64,000 bases of DNA. Source: an uncultured SAR116 cluster alpha proteobacterium. GTDB lineage: Bacteria > Pseudomonadota > Alphaproteobacteria > Puniceispirillales > Puniceispirillaceae. The stretch lies in assembly GCA_902583715.1 (NCBI GenBank), contig CACHXC010000001.1:83049-147048 (forward strand), written 5' to 3'. The position numbers and the translations under genes are program-made. Each line of letters opens with the position of its first letter. Position 1 is the stretch's first letter. This document shows, piece after piece, positions 30,070 through 39,521 of this stretch. The notes beneath the pieces were generated by a model. It was not told the origin of the DNA. It saw only the letters and a program-made list of their open reading frames with translations, and ran no database searches.

Positions 30070-31493
30070 GCGATAAGCCGCCAGTTATTCTTGTTGCAGA
30101 GGATGATAAGTCGGTACGGCTTGTCGTTCAGCAAGCCTTGTCGCGTCAGGGATATAATGTGCAGGCGAGTGGTAATGCCGCCGGGCTATGGAAGCTAATT
30201 GAGTCAGGGCGCGGCGATGTATTAATTACTGATGTGGCTTTACCTGATGGTGATGCGCTGGATCTATTGCCACGCATTAAAGAGCGACGTCCAGATTTGC
30301 CGGTGATTGTGATGAGTGCGCGGTCAACATTGTTAACGGCTGTCAAAACCCAGCAAATCGGTGTTTTTGAATATCTGCCAAAGCCATTTGAACTGCGCAG
30401 TCTTATCGAGGTCACAGATCGTGCCTTAAAGACGAATGACAATACGCCGGCACCGACTGCGCATGCAAAAATTGAAGAGGGCGGCCCGATCATTGGCCGG
30501 TCTCGTCCCATGCAGGACGTTTTTAAGGCGATGGCCCGCGTGGTCAATACCGACCTGACGGTGCTTATCAGTGGCGATAGTGGTACCGGCAAGGAATTGG
30601 TGGCGCATGCGCTCCATGATCTGGGTAGCCGTCGTGATCATCCATTTGTTGCGGTCAATCTGGCGGCGTTGCCGCATGAATTTGTTGAGTCCGAACTATT
30701 TGGCCGGTCGATGACGCTGTCTGCTGATACCGCATCGGTGCCGCCCAAGTTCCGGCCTGGTAAATTTGAAATGGCGGAGGGCGGGACGTTATTTCTGGAT
30801 GAAATTGGTGATATGCCGGCCGACGCCCAGACCCGGTTATTACGTGTGTTGCAAGATGGCGAATATCTATCGATTGCCGGGAATGGTAAGGTGCGGGCCA
30901 ATGTAAGGATTATCGCCGCAACCAATCGCAATTTGCATCATCTCATGCAGCAAGGCCTGTTCCGAGAGGATTTATTTTACCGGCTCAATGTGGTGCCTTT
31001 AAGATTGCCGCCCTTACGTGAAAGAACCGAGGATATTGCCCCCTTGGTCGCGCATTTTTTGACGCAGGGCCGAGAGGACGGTCTGCCGGTCAAGAGTTTT
31101 GCGCCAGACGCGATTAAAACATTAAAAGGATGGCATTGGCCGGGCAATGTCCGTGAACTTGAAAATTTGGTGCGTCGATTAGCTGTGTTGCATGATGAGA
31201 CGATTATCTTGGCTGAGGCTGTCGAGGCAGAATTATCTGCTGATGCGCCAAAAAATACGGTGCAGGCGGATAGTTTGTCGGTATCTGTTGAAGCGCATAT
31301 CAAACGTTATTTTGATGCCCTGAATGGTGACATGCCGCCGCCCGGTCTGTATGGGCGGGTGTTGCGAGAGGTTGAAGAGCCATTAATTGTTGCCACTTTG
31401 GCCATCACCCGAGGCAACCAATTGCGGGCGGCAGATATTCTGGGGCTAAATCGCAATACGTTACGCAAAAAAATCAAAGAGTTGAATATTTAG
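30066..31493 (+). CDS. ntrC: Nitrogen regulation response regulator NtrC, lacking the GAFTGA motif
   Basis: The 475-residue protein has a receiver domain (phospho-acceptor D56 in DVLITDVALP), an AAA+ domain with Walker A GDSGTGKE (about 170-177) and Walker B LFLDEIGDM, and a C-terminal Fis-type helix-turn-helix ('RAADILGLNRNTLRKKIKEL'). The L1 loop between ESELFG and GKFEMAEGG reads RSMTLSADTASVPPKF, so the GAFTGA motif that contacts sigma-54 is replaced, not merely mutated. NtrC of Rhodobacter capsulatus is known to lack GAFTGA and to work with the sigma-70 type polymerase; the same is inferred here. ATGA overlap with ntrB. Confidence 0.93.
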   Translation: MSDKPPVILVAEDDKSVRLVVQQALSRQGYNVQASGNAAGLWKLIESGRGDVLITDVALPDGDALDLLPRIKERRPDLPVIVMSARSTLLTAVKTQQIGVFEYLPKPFELRSLIEVTDRALKTNDNTPAPTAHAKIEEGGPIIGRSRPMQDVFKAMARVVNTDLTVLISGDSGTGKELVAHALHDLGSRRDHPFVAVNLAALPHEFVESELFGRSMTLSADTASVPPKFRPGKFEMAEGGTLFLDEIGDMPADAQTRLLRVLQDGEYLSIAGNGKVRANVRIIAATNRNLHHLMQQGLFREDLFYRLNVVPLRLPPLRERTEDIAPLVAHFLTQGREDGLPVKSFAPDAIKTLKGWHWPGNVRELENLVRRLAVLHDETIILAEAVEAELSADAPKNTVQADSLSVSVEAHIKRYFDALNGDMPPPGLYGRVLREVEEPLIVATLAITRGNQLRAADILGLNRNTLRKKIKELNI

Positions 31494-31506
31494 GCTGGTC
31501 GGTAAG

Positions 31507-33693
31507 ATGCGCGGTGAATCCTCTAAATCTGTGACTCTTTTTAGCCAAATGAAAGGTTGGGTTAGCGGTGATCGACTGGCCTATCTTCTGATCTTGTTCA
31601 CGCTGGCGATGGGGGCAATCACCGCCTATGTATTAGCCAGTGTTGATTTTGTGTCTGGTGATACTGATTTTTTGGTGCCGCTACTTGGCGTTGATGTTTT
31701 GGCGCTGGCGGTATTAGCGTTTTTGGTTGGGCGCCAGTTTTGGCGGTTGTGGGTTGAACGCCGGCGCCGGCTGGCCGGGCATCAACTCCATTGGCGGCTT
31801 GCGTTGCTGTTTGGTGGGTTAACTACCCTGCCAGCGATTATTGTGACTTTATTTGCCTTGTTTGTTGTTGATTATTCGTTGCGGGGCTGGTTTGCCGATC
31901 GGATTTCAACAGCGGTCAACGAGTCAGTGACCGTGGCTGAGTCCTATTTTGATGAACATGCGCGGTCAATTTCTGGTGAGTCACTGGCCATGGCTAACGA
32001 CATTAATCGCGAGGCGTATCGTCTGTCTGGTAATCGCAATTTGATGGACCGCTATTTGTCTGATCAGGCCAGTTTACGAAACCTGTCCGATGCGATTATT
32101 TTTGACAGCACTGGTCAGGTTCTTGCCAAATCACGCTTTGCCTTTGCCATCACATTTGCCAATTTGAAAAATGCATGGCTTGAACAAGCGCGTGGCGGTG
32201 AAGTGGTGATTTTGCGCGCTGATGAAACCAATAAATTGCGTGCCATCATCAAGCTAAACAGTTTTGTTGATGCCTATCTTCTTGTTGGCAGATTCATCGA
32301 TATCAAAGTGTTGCAGGCCATGGATAGTACAAGCTTGGCGGCTTTGGATTACCAGCAATTAGGCTTTAAACAGCTTGATCTTCAGATCAGTTTTGCCGCG
32401 TTGTTCAGTTTTATTTTGCTGCTGTTACTGATTTCCGCCTTGTGGTTTGGGTTGAATTTGGCGACAGCGATTGTGGGGCCGCTTGGTGCGGTGATACAAG
32501 TGGCTGAACAGGTGCGCGGTGGTAATTTGTCGCCGCGTGTCCCGGATAATCTGAGTGTTGAGGAAATTGCCCAGCTTGGCGGGTCGTTCAACAGGATGCT
32601 GGATGAGCTAGCCCGAAGCCGGAAACAGCTGGTGCAAGCCAATTTGCAACTGGATCAGCGTCGTGAATTTACTGAAGCGGTATTGGGCGGTGTCTCTTCT
32701 GGTGTGATTGGGCTTGATGCAGATGGCAAGGTGACGTTGCCAAATGCATCGGCGCGGGCGTTGCTTGGCAAAACAGACCAAGAATTGATTGGTCATAATT
32801 TTGTTTATGTTGTGCCGGAATTTTCCGGGTTAATGGGCATGACAAAAAAAGCAACACGCCGGTTTGCTGAGGATCAGATTACCCTTGTGCGCGATACGAG
32901 GCGTACGATTCTGCGTGCCAGAGTGGTGAGTGAACGTATTGAAGGGCGGATTATTGGGTTTGTTGTGACATTTGATGATGTGACCGATTTGTTGAGCGCA
33001 CAGCGCAAGGCGGCGTGGTCAGATATTGCCCGGCGCATTGCGCATGAAATCAAAAACCCACTGACCCCCATTCAGTTAGCATCAGACCGGCTAAGGAAAA
33101 AATTTAAACCAAAATCAGCGGCTGATTCTGAACGGTTTGAAGAATATGTTGATATTATTTCGCGGCAAGTTGACGATATCGGCCGTATGGTCGATGAATT
33201 TTCGGCGTTCGCGCGTATGCCGCAACCGGTGATGGAGGCTGGATCACTTTATGATCTCGTGTCTGGCCAGATCACGCTTTTTGAGTCCAAAAAACTTCAA
33301 ATCTCGTTGGAAGTTGATAATGGTCAAAGTGACTATGTGATTATTTGTGATCCCGGGTTGTTGCGCCAAGCCATAACAAATTTGTTGCAGAATGCGCGGG
33401 AAAGTCTGCTTGAAAATAACGTAAAATCAGCTCATATCACTCTGCTCTTGCAGGAAAATGATGAAGACACAATTTTGACCATTAGCGATAATGGGCCGGG
33501 CTTTCCTGATATGGATATCGTACAGCTTCTGGAGCCTTATGTGACAACGCGGCAAAAAGGCACTGGCCTAGGACTTGCCATTGTCAGTAAAATCATGGAT
33601 GACCATGCAGGGCGGATGGAACTTGGTGCGGCAGAGTCCGGTGGTGCCAGCGTCAAACTGTGGTTCAAACGCCCACAATCGGACAAGGCATAA
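31507..33693 (+). CDS. ntrY: Membrane sensor kinase NtrY
   Basis: The 728-residue kinase has four membrane helices: two in the first 80 residues, one near 100-125 and one near 295-320, bracketing a periplasmic sensor region. A HAMP domain ('LATAIVGPLGAVIQVAEQVRGGNL'), a PAS domain, the phospho-His motif IARRIAHEIKNPLTPIQLA and an ATPase domain with LLQNARESL, ISDNGPGFP and KGTGLGLAI follow. NtrY pairs with NtrX and is tied to nitrogen metabolism and redox or oxygen response in alphaproteobacteria. It starts 13 bases after ntrC and is followed three bases later by ntrX. Confidence 0.94.
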   Translation: MRGESSKSVTLFSQMKGWVSGDRLAYLLILFTLAMGAITAYVLASVDFVSGDTDFLVPLLGVDVLALAVLAFLVGRQFWRLWVERRRRLAGHQLHWRLALLFGGLTTLPAIIVTLFALFVVDYSLRGWFADRISTAVNESVTVAESYFDEHARSISGESLAMANDINREAYRLSGNRNLMDRYLSDQASLRNLSDAIIFDSTGQVLAKSRFAFAITFANLKNAWLEQARGGEVVILRADETNKLRAIIKLNSFVDAYLLVGRFIDIKVLQAMDSTSLAALDYQQLGFKQLDLQISFAALFSFILLLLLISALWFGLNLATAIVGPLGAVIQVAEQVRGGNLSPRVPDNLSVEEIAQLGGSFNRMLDELARSRKQLVQANLQLDQRREFTEAVLGGVSSGVIGLDADGKVTLPNASARALLGKTDQELIGHNFVYVVPEFSGLMGMTKKATRRFAEDQITLVRDTRRTILRARVVSERIEGRIIGFVVTFDDVTDLLSAQRKAAWSDIARRIAHEIKNPLTPIQLASDRLRKKFKPKSAADSERFEEYVDIISRQVDDIGRMVDEFSAFARMPQPVMEAGSLYDLVSGQITLFESKKLQISLEVDNGQSDYVIICDPGLLRQAITNLLQNARESLLENNVKSAHITLLLQENDEDTILTISDNGPGFPDMDIVQLLEPYVTTRQKGTGLGLAIVSKIMDDHAGRMELGAAESGGASVKLWFKRPQSDKA

Positions 33694-33696
33694 ACC

Positions 33697-35097
33697 ATGG
33701 CGAGAGACATTTTAATCGTCGATGACGAGCGTGACATCCGGTCATTGATCAGCATGACGCTTGAAGATGAGGGCTTTGCGACAAAACAGGCGGCGGGCGC
33801 CGCTGAGGCGCGGAATTTGTTGCTGTCAGAACCGCCAAAACTGGCCATTTTGGATATCTGGATGCGTGATTCTGATATGGATGGGCTGGAATTGCTCGAA
33901 TGGACGAAATCCATATACCCAGATTTGCCAATCTTGATGATTTCCGGACATGGCACCATTGAAACCGCCGTTCAGGCGATCCGCAATGGCGCTTATGATT
34001 TTATCGAAAAGCCGTTTAAGGAAGAACGGTTGTTGATGATGGTGGCGCGCGCGCTTGAGAGTGCAAAATTAGCGCGTGAAAACAACGAATTAAGGGAAAA
34101 GATGACCGATGGTGTGGCCCCGGAATTGGTCGGCAAATCAGCGGTGATGCGAGGTATCCGTCAATCAATTGATAAAATTGCACCAACGGCAAGCCGGGTG
34201 CTTGTGAATGGGCCAAGTGGCAGTGGCAAAGAATTGGCCGCACGTTGTATTCACAATAAGTCAGACCGTCGAGATGAGCGGTTTGTTGTGGCAAATTGTG
34301 CGCGTCTGGCGTCAGAACGGGTGGATGCTGAATTATTTGGTTCAGAAAGCCTGCAGAGCCATCGCCGGGTCGTTGGGCTTTTTGAGCAGGCACATAAAGG
34401 CACCTTATATTTTGACGAGATATGCGATTTGCCGCTTGAGACGCAGGGTAAAATTGTGCGTACGGTCAATGAACAACGGTTCCGCCGGGTTGGTGGCAAT
34501 ACCGAAGTGGTTGTTGATGTTCGGGTGATTTCAGCATCAAGCCGTGATTTTGGCGCTGAAATAAGCGCCGGGCGTCTGCGTGAGGATCTTTATTACCGGC
34601 TTGGCGTTGTGCCATTGACAATGCCCCCACTGGCACAACGCCGCGAGGATATTCCGCTTCTTGCCAAGCATTTCACCGCATTGGTGGCAAAGCGGCTTGG
34701 GGTCTTGCCGTTTAAAATAAGCGACGAGGTTTTGGCCGCGATGCAGGGCTATAGCTGGCCGGGCAATGTCCGTCAGATCCATAACGTGATTGAAACTATG
34801 CTCATCTTGGCGCCGAATGACCGCAATGAGCCAATTGATCTGGATTTGCTGCCAGCAGAAATACACAACGTGACGCGGTCTGGCGACGAGACTGAAATGG
34901 ATACGCTGATGGGGCTGCCATTGCGCGGGGCGCGTGAAGAATTTGAACGGGCCTATCTGGTCACGCAATTGCATAGATTTGACGGTAATGTATCGCGCGT
35001 GGCAAGTTTTATTGGCATGGAGCGTTCCGCCTTGCACCGCAAATTAAAAGCGCTGAATATCGCCTCGGATTATCAGGAAGGGGAGCGTAAGGAATGA
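33697..35097 (+). CDS. ntrX: Response regulator NtrX, lacking the GAFTGA motif
   Basis: The 466-residue protein has a receiver domain (D53 in AILDIWMRDSD), an AAA+ domain with Walker A GPSGSGKE (about 172-179) and Walker B LYFDEICDLP, and a C-terminal Fis-type helix ('VASFIGMERSALHRKLKAL'). After AELFG the L1 segment reads SESLQSHRRVVGLFE, with no GAFTGA, so it should not be able to engage sigma-54. Several alphaproteobacterial NtrX proteins lack the motif and act with other sigma factors. Start overlap: the trkA ATG overlaps its stop (ATGA). Confidence 0.93.
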   Translation: MARDILIVDDERDIRSLISMTLEDEGFATKQAAGAAEARNLLLSEPPKLAILDIWMRDSDMDGLELLEWTKSIYPDLPILMISGHGTIETAVQAIRNGAYDFIEKPFKEERLLMMVARALESAKLARENNELREKMTDGVAPELVGKSAVMRGIRQSIDKIAPTASRVLVNGPSGSGKELAARCIHNKSDRRDERFVVANCARLASERVDAELFGSESLQSHRRVVGLFEQAHKGTLYFDEICDLPLETQGKIVRTVNEQRFRRVGGNTEVVVDVRVISASSRDFGAEISAGRLREDLYYRLGVVPLTMPPLAQRREDIPLLAKHFTALVAKRLGVLPFKISDEVLAAMQGYSWPGNVRQIHNVIETMLILAPNDRNEPIDLDLLPAEIHNVTRSGDETEMDTLMGLPLRGAREEFERAYLVTQLHRFDGNVSRVASFIGMERSALHRKLKALNIASDYQEGERKE

Positions 35098-36473
35098 AAA
35101 TTGTAATTTGTGGCGCCGGACTTGTCGGCAGTGCCATAGCCTCGCACTTGGCCGAAGAACATAATGATGTGACAGTAATTGATGCTTCAGCCGAGAATAT
35201 TCAACGCATCACTGATCATTACGACGTGCATGGTGTTGTTGGTGTGGCCTCACATCCGGACCGGCTAGCCGAAGCTGGCGTGCGAGATGCCGAGCTATTA
35301 ATTGCTGTGACCGAATCTGATGAAGTGAACATGGTGGCGTGTCAGATCAGCCACAGCATTTTTAACACCCCGGTCAAAATTGCGCGGATCCGCAATAACG
35401 CCTATCTCGATACTGCCTATGCGGCATTATATGGTGACGACAATTTGCCCATCGACCATATCATTTCGCCAGAAGCAGAAGTATCGGCGTCAATCAGCAA
35501 CCAATTGCGCGTGCCGGGGGCATTTGATGTCAAAAATATGTGTGATGGCAAAATGAACCTTGTCGGGGTGTTGTGTACAGCTGATAGCCCAACGGTCGGC
35601 ACACCATTGCGGCATTTGACTAGCCTGTTTCCGGACTTGGCGCTGACTGTTTTGGCAATCATTCGCGATGGCGCGGTTATTCTGCCGAGATCGGGTGCAG
35701 AGGCCATGCAAATCGGTGACCGGGTATATTTTGTTTGTGACAGTGCCCATCTTGAGCGGGCTATGGCCAGCTTTGGTCATGAGGAAGATGAAGCACGTTC
35801 GGTGGTGATTGCCGGTGGAGGCAGTATCGGCATGATGCTGTCACGCGAAATTGAAGCGCATTTTTCCAATACCCACAACCGGATCATTGAGCTTGACCCG
35901 ACCCGCGCCCGTTATTTGGCGCAGGAGTTGGAAAATACCGATATCATTAATGGAGACGCGCTAGACAGCGCTATTTTGCGCGAAGCCAGTGTGCATGCGA
36001 CCGAGACATTTGTTGCCGTTACTGAAGATGATGAGGTTAATATTTTGTCAGCATTGCTGGCGAAAAGAACTGGGGCTAAACATGCGGTGGCGCTGGTGAA
36101 TATTCCGGGCTTTATTCCGCTTGTTGGGACGCTTGGCGTAGACGCCGTCATTAACCCGTCACAAATCACCGTTTCATCGATTCTTGAGCATGTACGGCGG
36201 GGCCGTATTCGTGATGTGCATCCGATTGTTGAGGACCTTGGTGAAGTGCTAGAAGCCGAGGCGTTGCCGTCATCCTCGCTTGTTGGTAAGCCGTTGCGAA
36301 CAGCAAAAATTCCGAAAGGGGTAGCCATCGGCGGCATTTTACGTGATGGTACTGTGATGGCTGTTCGCGGTGATACGGTAATCGAAGCCGGTGATACAGT
36401 GATTATTTTTGTGACGCGTGGCAAAATTGCGCAGGTTGAGAAATTATTGTCAGTGCGGCTTGATTTTTTCTAG
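35094..36473 (+). CDS. trkA: Trk-type potassium transporter regulatory subunit TrkA
   Basis: The 459-residue cytoplasmic protein consists of two tandem RCK modules: 'IVICGAGLVGSAIASHLAEEHNDVTVID' begins the first NAD-binding fold and 'VVIAGGGSIGMMLSREIEAHF' (about residue 232) the second, each followed by a TrkA_C domain. TrkA gates the TrkH/TrkG potassium channel in response to nucleotides. The membrane subunit is not in the window. trkA next to ntrYX and hfq is the usual alphaproteobacterial order. Confidence 0.94.
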   Translation: MKIVICGAGLVGSAIASHLAEEHNDVTVIDASAENIQRITDHYDVHGVVGVASHPDRLAEAGVRDAELLIAVTESDEVNMVACQISHSIFNTPVKIARIRNNAYLDTAYAALYGDDNLPIDHIISPEAEVSASISNQLRVPGAFDVKNMCDGKMNLVGVLCTADSPTVGTPLRHLTSLFPDLALTVLAIIRDGAVILPRSGAEAMQIGDRVYFVCDSAHLERAMASFGHEEDEARSVVIAGGGSIGMMLSREIEAHFSNTHNRIIELDPTRARYLAQELENTDIINGDALDSAILREASVHATETFVAVTEDDEVNILSALLAKRTGAKHAVALVNIPGFIPLVGTLGVDAVINPSQITVSSILEHVRRGRIRDVHPIVEDLGEVLEAEALPSSSLVGKPLRTAKIPKGVAIGGILRDGTVMAVRGDTVIEAGDTVIIFVTRGKIAQVEKLLSVRLDFF

Positions 36474-36536
36474 ATAATGGCGGGTAAGAGCCTGTCCATG
36501 ATAGGGGGGGCCGTGGTGATGAGTGGGGAGGACGAA

Positions 36537-36797
36537 ATGGCCAGTGATAAGAGCCGTAATCTACAAGAAGTGTTTTTGAACAACGTCAGAAAATCGCATG
36601 TGGCGGTCACAGTATTTCTGGTAAATGGTGTTAAATTACAAGGCATTATCACCTGGTTTGATAATTTCTCTATTTTGCTGAAACGTGACCAGCATGTCCA
36701 ACTAGTCTATAAACACGCGATTTCGACAATTATGCCGGTCTCATCAGTTCAGTTGCAGGAATTTGATGAAGAGGATTTAACTCAAGACGGTGAGTGA
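36537..36797 (+). CDS. hfq: RNA-binding protein Hfq
   Basis: The 86-residue Sm-like hexamer subunit pairs small RNAs with mRNAs. It has the Sm1 motif ('[29 protein letters not shown]') and the Sm2 motif with [13 protein letters not shown] 36537 is preferred since GGGGAGG lies five bases upstream and [10 protein letters not shown] is the family N-terminus; the ORF-track extension adds 20 unrelated residues. The C-terminal tail is short and acidic ([12 protein letters not shown]). In many relatives hflX follows; here an inositol-monophosphatase-like gene follows with an 8-base overlap. Confidence 0.95.
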   Translation: MASDKSRNLQEVFLNNVRKSHVAVTVFLVNGVKLQGIITWFDNFSILLKRDQHVQLVYKHAISTIMPVSSVQLQEFDEEDLTQDGE

Positions 36798-37644
36798 TGT
36801 GGCCGGGGGTGAACCGATAGGATTGCCTGCGGTCGATGACGCGTTGCGACCGCTTGTTGCTGATTACATTCAAGGCGCCGCAGAGACGTTCATTCTGCCC
36901 AAATTTGGTAATTTGCAGAGCGCTGACATTGGCGTTAAGACCGGGCCCCATGACCTTGTGACTGTGGCTGACAAAAATGCCGAGTCTTGGTTGGCACCGC
37001 GGTTACAGGACTTGCAAGCGGGGCATTGTATTGGTGAAGAGGCGGTCGCAGAAACACCTGTATTGAGGCAATATGCTGGTGATGGTTATGCTTGGGCCAT
37101 TGATCCAATCGATGGCACAAATAATTTTGTAAATGGGGTACCAGATTTTTGTAGCATGGTTGCCTTGATGTGGAATGGCGTGCCATTGCAATGCTGGATT
37201 TGGTTGCCGATCGAAAAAGCACTCTATTACGCGGCGGCTGGATCTGGTGCGTATTGTTATCGAGACATAACTAAGACCCCCCTCAAAATCAGCCAACCGC
37301 CGGTTGACCCGCTTGTCATGCGCGGGTCGGGCAATACAAAAGGGCTGGAAGAACCCGTTAAAAGCGCGGTGCTGACCCGTATGCGCACGATTGCTGGGCG
37401 GCACTATATTGGCAGTGCCGGCGTGTTAGCGACACGTATCGCAGAAGGCACAGAGGATTTTTTGATGCATGGCCGTGCGACCCCATGGGATCATGCCCCG
37501 GTTGATTTATTATGCCGTGAGGCCGGTGGGCATGCGGCGATGGTCACCGGTGCCAAACCATTTAATGCAGTTGATGACGGCCCGATTATGGCGGCGTCTA
37601 GCCTTGTTGGTTGGCAAAATCTTCACCGCCACATATGGGCATGA
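36790..37644 (+). CDS. Inositol-monophosphatase family phosphatase
   Basis: The 284-residue protein has the metal and substrate motifs of the IMPase superfamily: IGEEAV (GEE), the signature [14 protein letters not shown], and [17 protein letters not shown], where the usual WDxAAG is WDHAPV. Members hydrolyse inositol phosphates, histidinol phosphate, PAPS or fructose bisphosphate; the exact substrate cannot be chosen. The GTG start at 36790 overlaps the hfq stop region. It converges with mazG, whose stop is only 30 bases away. Confidence 0.87.
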   Translation: MSDVAGGEPIGLPAVDDALRPLVADYIQGAAETFILPKFGNLQSADIGVKTGPHDLVTVADKNAESWLAPRLQDLQAGHCIGEEAVAETPVLRQYAGDGYAWAIDPIDGTNNFVNGVPDFCSMVALMWNGVPLQCWIWLPIEKALYYAAAGSGAYCYRDITKTPLKISQPPVDPLVMRGSGNTKGLEEPVKSAVLTRMRTIAGRHYIGSAGVLATRIAEGTEDFLMHGRATPWDHAPVDLLCREAGGHAAMVTGAKPFNAVDDGPIMAASSLVGWQNLHRHIWA

Positions 37645-37673
37645 AAAGCGATAGCAAACCGATTTTGCAACTG

Positions 37674-38471
37674 TTAGCGTTTGGCTGTTTTTGCGTCCTG
37701 CCACAGATCTTCCATGTCTTCAAGTGTTGATTCAGAGATTGATTTTCCATATAAATCAAGTTGTTGTTCTATATAATTAAACCGTTCTTCGAACTTCTTA
37801 TTACAGCCAATCAAAGCCGTTTCTGGATCAACCCCAGCCTTGCGCGCCAAATTCACGGCGACAAATAAAAGATCGCCAACTTCGTCGCTCAGACGTTGTT
37901 CGTTTTGCGGTGTGGCTTCAAGTTCAGCGGTCAGTTCGGCGGCTTCTTCATGCATTTTATCGATAATTTGTGCAATGTCAGGCCAGTCAAACCCGACGCT
38001 GGCGGCACGTTTTTGCAATTTCAAAGCCCGTTGCATCGGTGGCATGCCAACTGGTATGCCGCCCAAAACGCCATTTTGCCCTTTCGCCGCGCGTTCGGCT
38101 TTTTTGATGTCTTCCCATAATTGGCGTTGCTCGTTGACTTTGGGCATTTTGTCGTCACCAAACACATGCGGGTGGCGGTTAATCATTTTGTTAGAAATCG
38201 ATTTGGCCACATCGGCAAGCGTAAAACTGCCTTCTTCTTCGGCGATGCGGGCGTGAAACACAACCTGCAACAACAAATCGCCTAACTCATCGCAAAGGGC
38301 TTCACGATCGCCGCTTTCAATTGCATCAGCAACCTCATAGGCTTCTTCTATGGTGTAGGGTGCTATGCTGGCAAAATCCTGTTTCGCATCCCACGGACAC
38401 CCGGTTTCTGGGTCACGTAACTTGGCCATGATGGTGATGATGTTTTGAAGTTGTTGAACTGTATCTGACAT
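37674..38471 (-). CDS. mazG: Nucleoside triphosphate pyrophosphohydrolase MazG
   Basis: The 265-residue protein has two MazG domains. The first carries the metal-binding EEAYEVADAI ... ALCDELGDLLLQVVFHARIAEEE, the second EEAAELTAEL ... LSDEVGDLLFVAVNLARK. MazG hydrolyses dNTPs/NTPs to monophosphates and pyrophosphate, removing damaged nucleotides and influencing ppGpp-related stress. I start at ATG 38471 (MSDTVQQLQNI); the ORF-track start adds 27 hydrophobic residues with no family match. The first domain's 'CPWDAKQDFASIAPYTIEEA' is the standard MazG opening. Confidence 0.93.
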   Translation of the reverse strand: MSDTVQQLQNIITIMAKLRDPETGCPWDAKQDFASIAPYTIEEAYEVADAIESGDREALCDELGDLLLQVVFHARIAEEEGSFTLADVAKSISNKMINRHPHVFGDDKMPKVNEQRQLWEDIKKAERAAKGQNGVLGGIPVGMPPMQRALKLQKRAASVGFDWPDIAQIIDKMHEEAAELTAELEATPQNEQRLSDEVGDLLFVAVNLARKAGVDPETALIGCNKKFEERFNYIEQQLDLYGKSISESTLEDMEDLWQDAKTAKR

Positions 38472-38673
38472 GTGATGGATGCTAGCAAAAATGACCGTCA
38501 CAGGAAACGAAATTCGGCTGATAATGCGGTTTGAAAAACAACATAATGTCATCTGGAAAACGATATCGCTAGCTATTGAAAGCGAATGCTAAATTGGTGT
38601 AAACAGAGCAAATACAGCGTGCGGATGTTGTAAACCAAGCGCTTGTACCATCATCCATAGGACCGCGAGCCCG

Positions 38674-39498
38674 ATGACACAGATAGATAACACACATAAC
38701 GTCTCAAAGCCGGGCCTGTTTGGCCGTATTCGTGCGTGGTTTTTTACCGGGTTACTGGTCACTGCGCCGGTATTGCTGACGGTCTATATCACCTGGGCGG
38801 CTATTGAACTGATTGACTCGCAGGTCAGCAAGCTTTTGCCAGGCTTCGAAACATCCATTTTGGGCAATGTGCCGGGTATTGGGCTGGTCATTGGTGCGGT
38901 TCTGATCACCTTGATTGGTGCCATCGCGGCGGGTTTTCTTGGGCGCTATATCATCCGGCTTGGCGAAGCGATATTAAACAAAATGCCAGTGGTTCGGTCA
39001 ATTTACGGTGCGATCAAACAAATTTTGGAAACGGTAATTTCGACCCAATCTGATGCGTTTCGTGAAGTTGTTTTGGTCGAATATCCACGCAAAAAATTGT
39101 GGGTGATCGGCTTTGTGACCGGCAATACAAAAGGCGAAGTTGCCGGCCGTATTCCATCGTCAATGGTCAATGTGTTTGTGCCAACAACGCCAAACCCAAC
39201 CTCTGGTTTTTTATTATTCTGTCCACGTGAAGACGTTATTTTTCTTAAAATGACAGTTGAGGAGGCGGTCAAGCTGGTGGTGTCTGGCGGTATTGTGACC
39301 CCGCCTGATCGTAGCCAGTCTGCAACGTCGGCACCTCCTGTGGCGGCTAAAAATAGTGCGGCTAAAAAGTCTGCTGTGAAAAAAATGGACGCAAAAAAAG
39401 CGGTATCAAAAAAAATAGCAACTAAAAAGCCAGCCGCAAAAAAGACAGTCGCCAAAAAATCGGCTATAAAAACAATACAGGCACGAAAAAAATCATAG
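38674..39498 (+). CDS. DUF502 membrane protein with a lysine/alanine-rich histone-H1-like tail
   Basis: Residues 1-210 form a DUF502-family membrane protein: two membrane helices (about 23-43 and 69-90) followed by 'LNKMPVVRSIYGAIKQILETV' and a soluble domain ('VVLVEYPRKKLWVIGFVTG', 'FVPTTPNPTSGFLLF'). The function of the family is unknown. Residues 211-274 are a low-complexity tail of repeated AAKK/SKK/TKK units ending KTIQARKKS, very like bacterial histone-H1-type tails. I do not know of this as a standard DUF502 feature. The tail should be cytoplasmic and strongly positive, so it may bind DNA, RNA or acidic lipids. Confidence 0.88.
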   Translation: MTQIDNTHNVSKPGLFGRIRAWFFTGLLVTAPVLLTVYITWAAIELIDSQVSKLLPGFETSILGNVPGIGLVIGAVLITLIGAIAAGFLGRYIIRLGEAILNKMPVVRSIYGAIKQILETVISTQSDAFREVVLVEYPRKKLWVIGFVTGNTKGEVAGRIPSSMVNVFVPTTPNPTSGFLLFCPREDVIFLKMTVEEAVKLVVSGGIVTPPDRSQSATSAPPVAAKNSAAKKSAVKKMDAKKAVSKKIATKKPAAKKTVAKKSAIKTIQARKKS

Positions 39499-39521
39499 CT
39501 CTTTTTTCGCTAATGGTCGGC

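Noticed and set aside
35912-36424. 170-residue minus-strand ORF
   Set aside because: Antisense of trkA, Ser/Thr-rich composition as expected of a shadow.
39003-39455. Hydrophobic minus-strand ORF that looks like a membrane protein
   Set aside because: The Phe/Ala-rich frame is the complement of the Lys/Ala-rich tail of the DUF502 gene.
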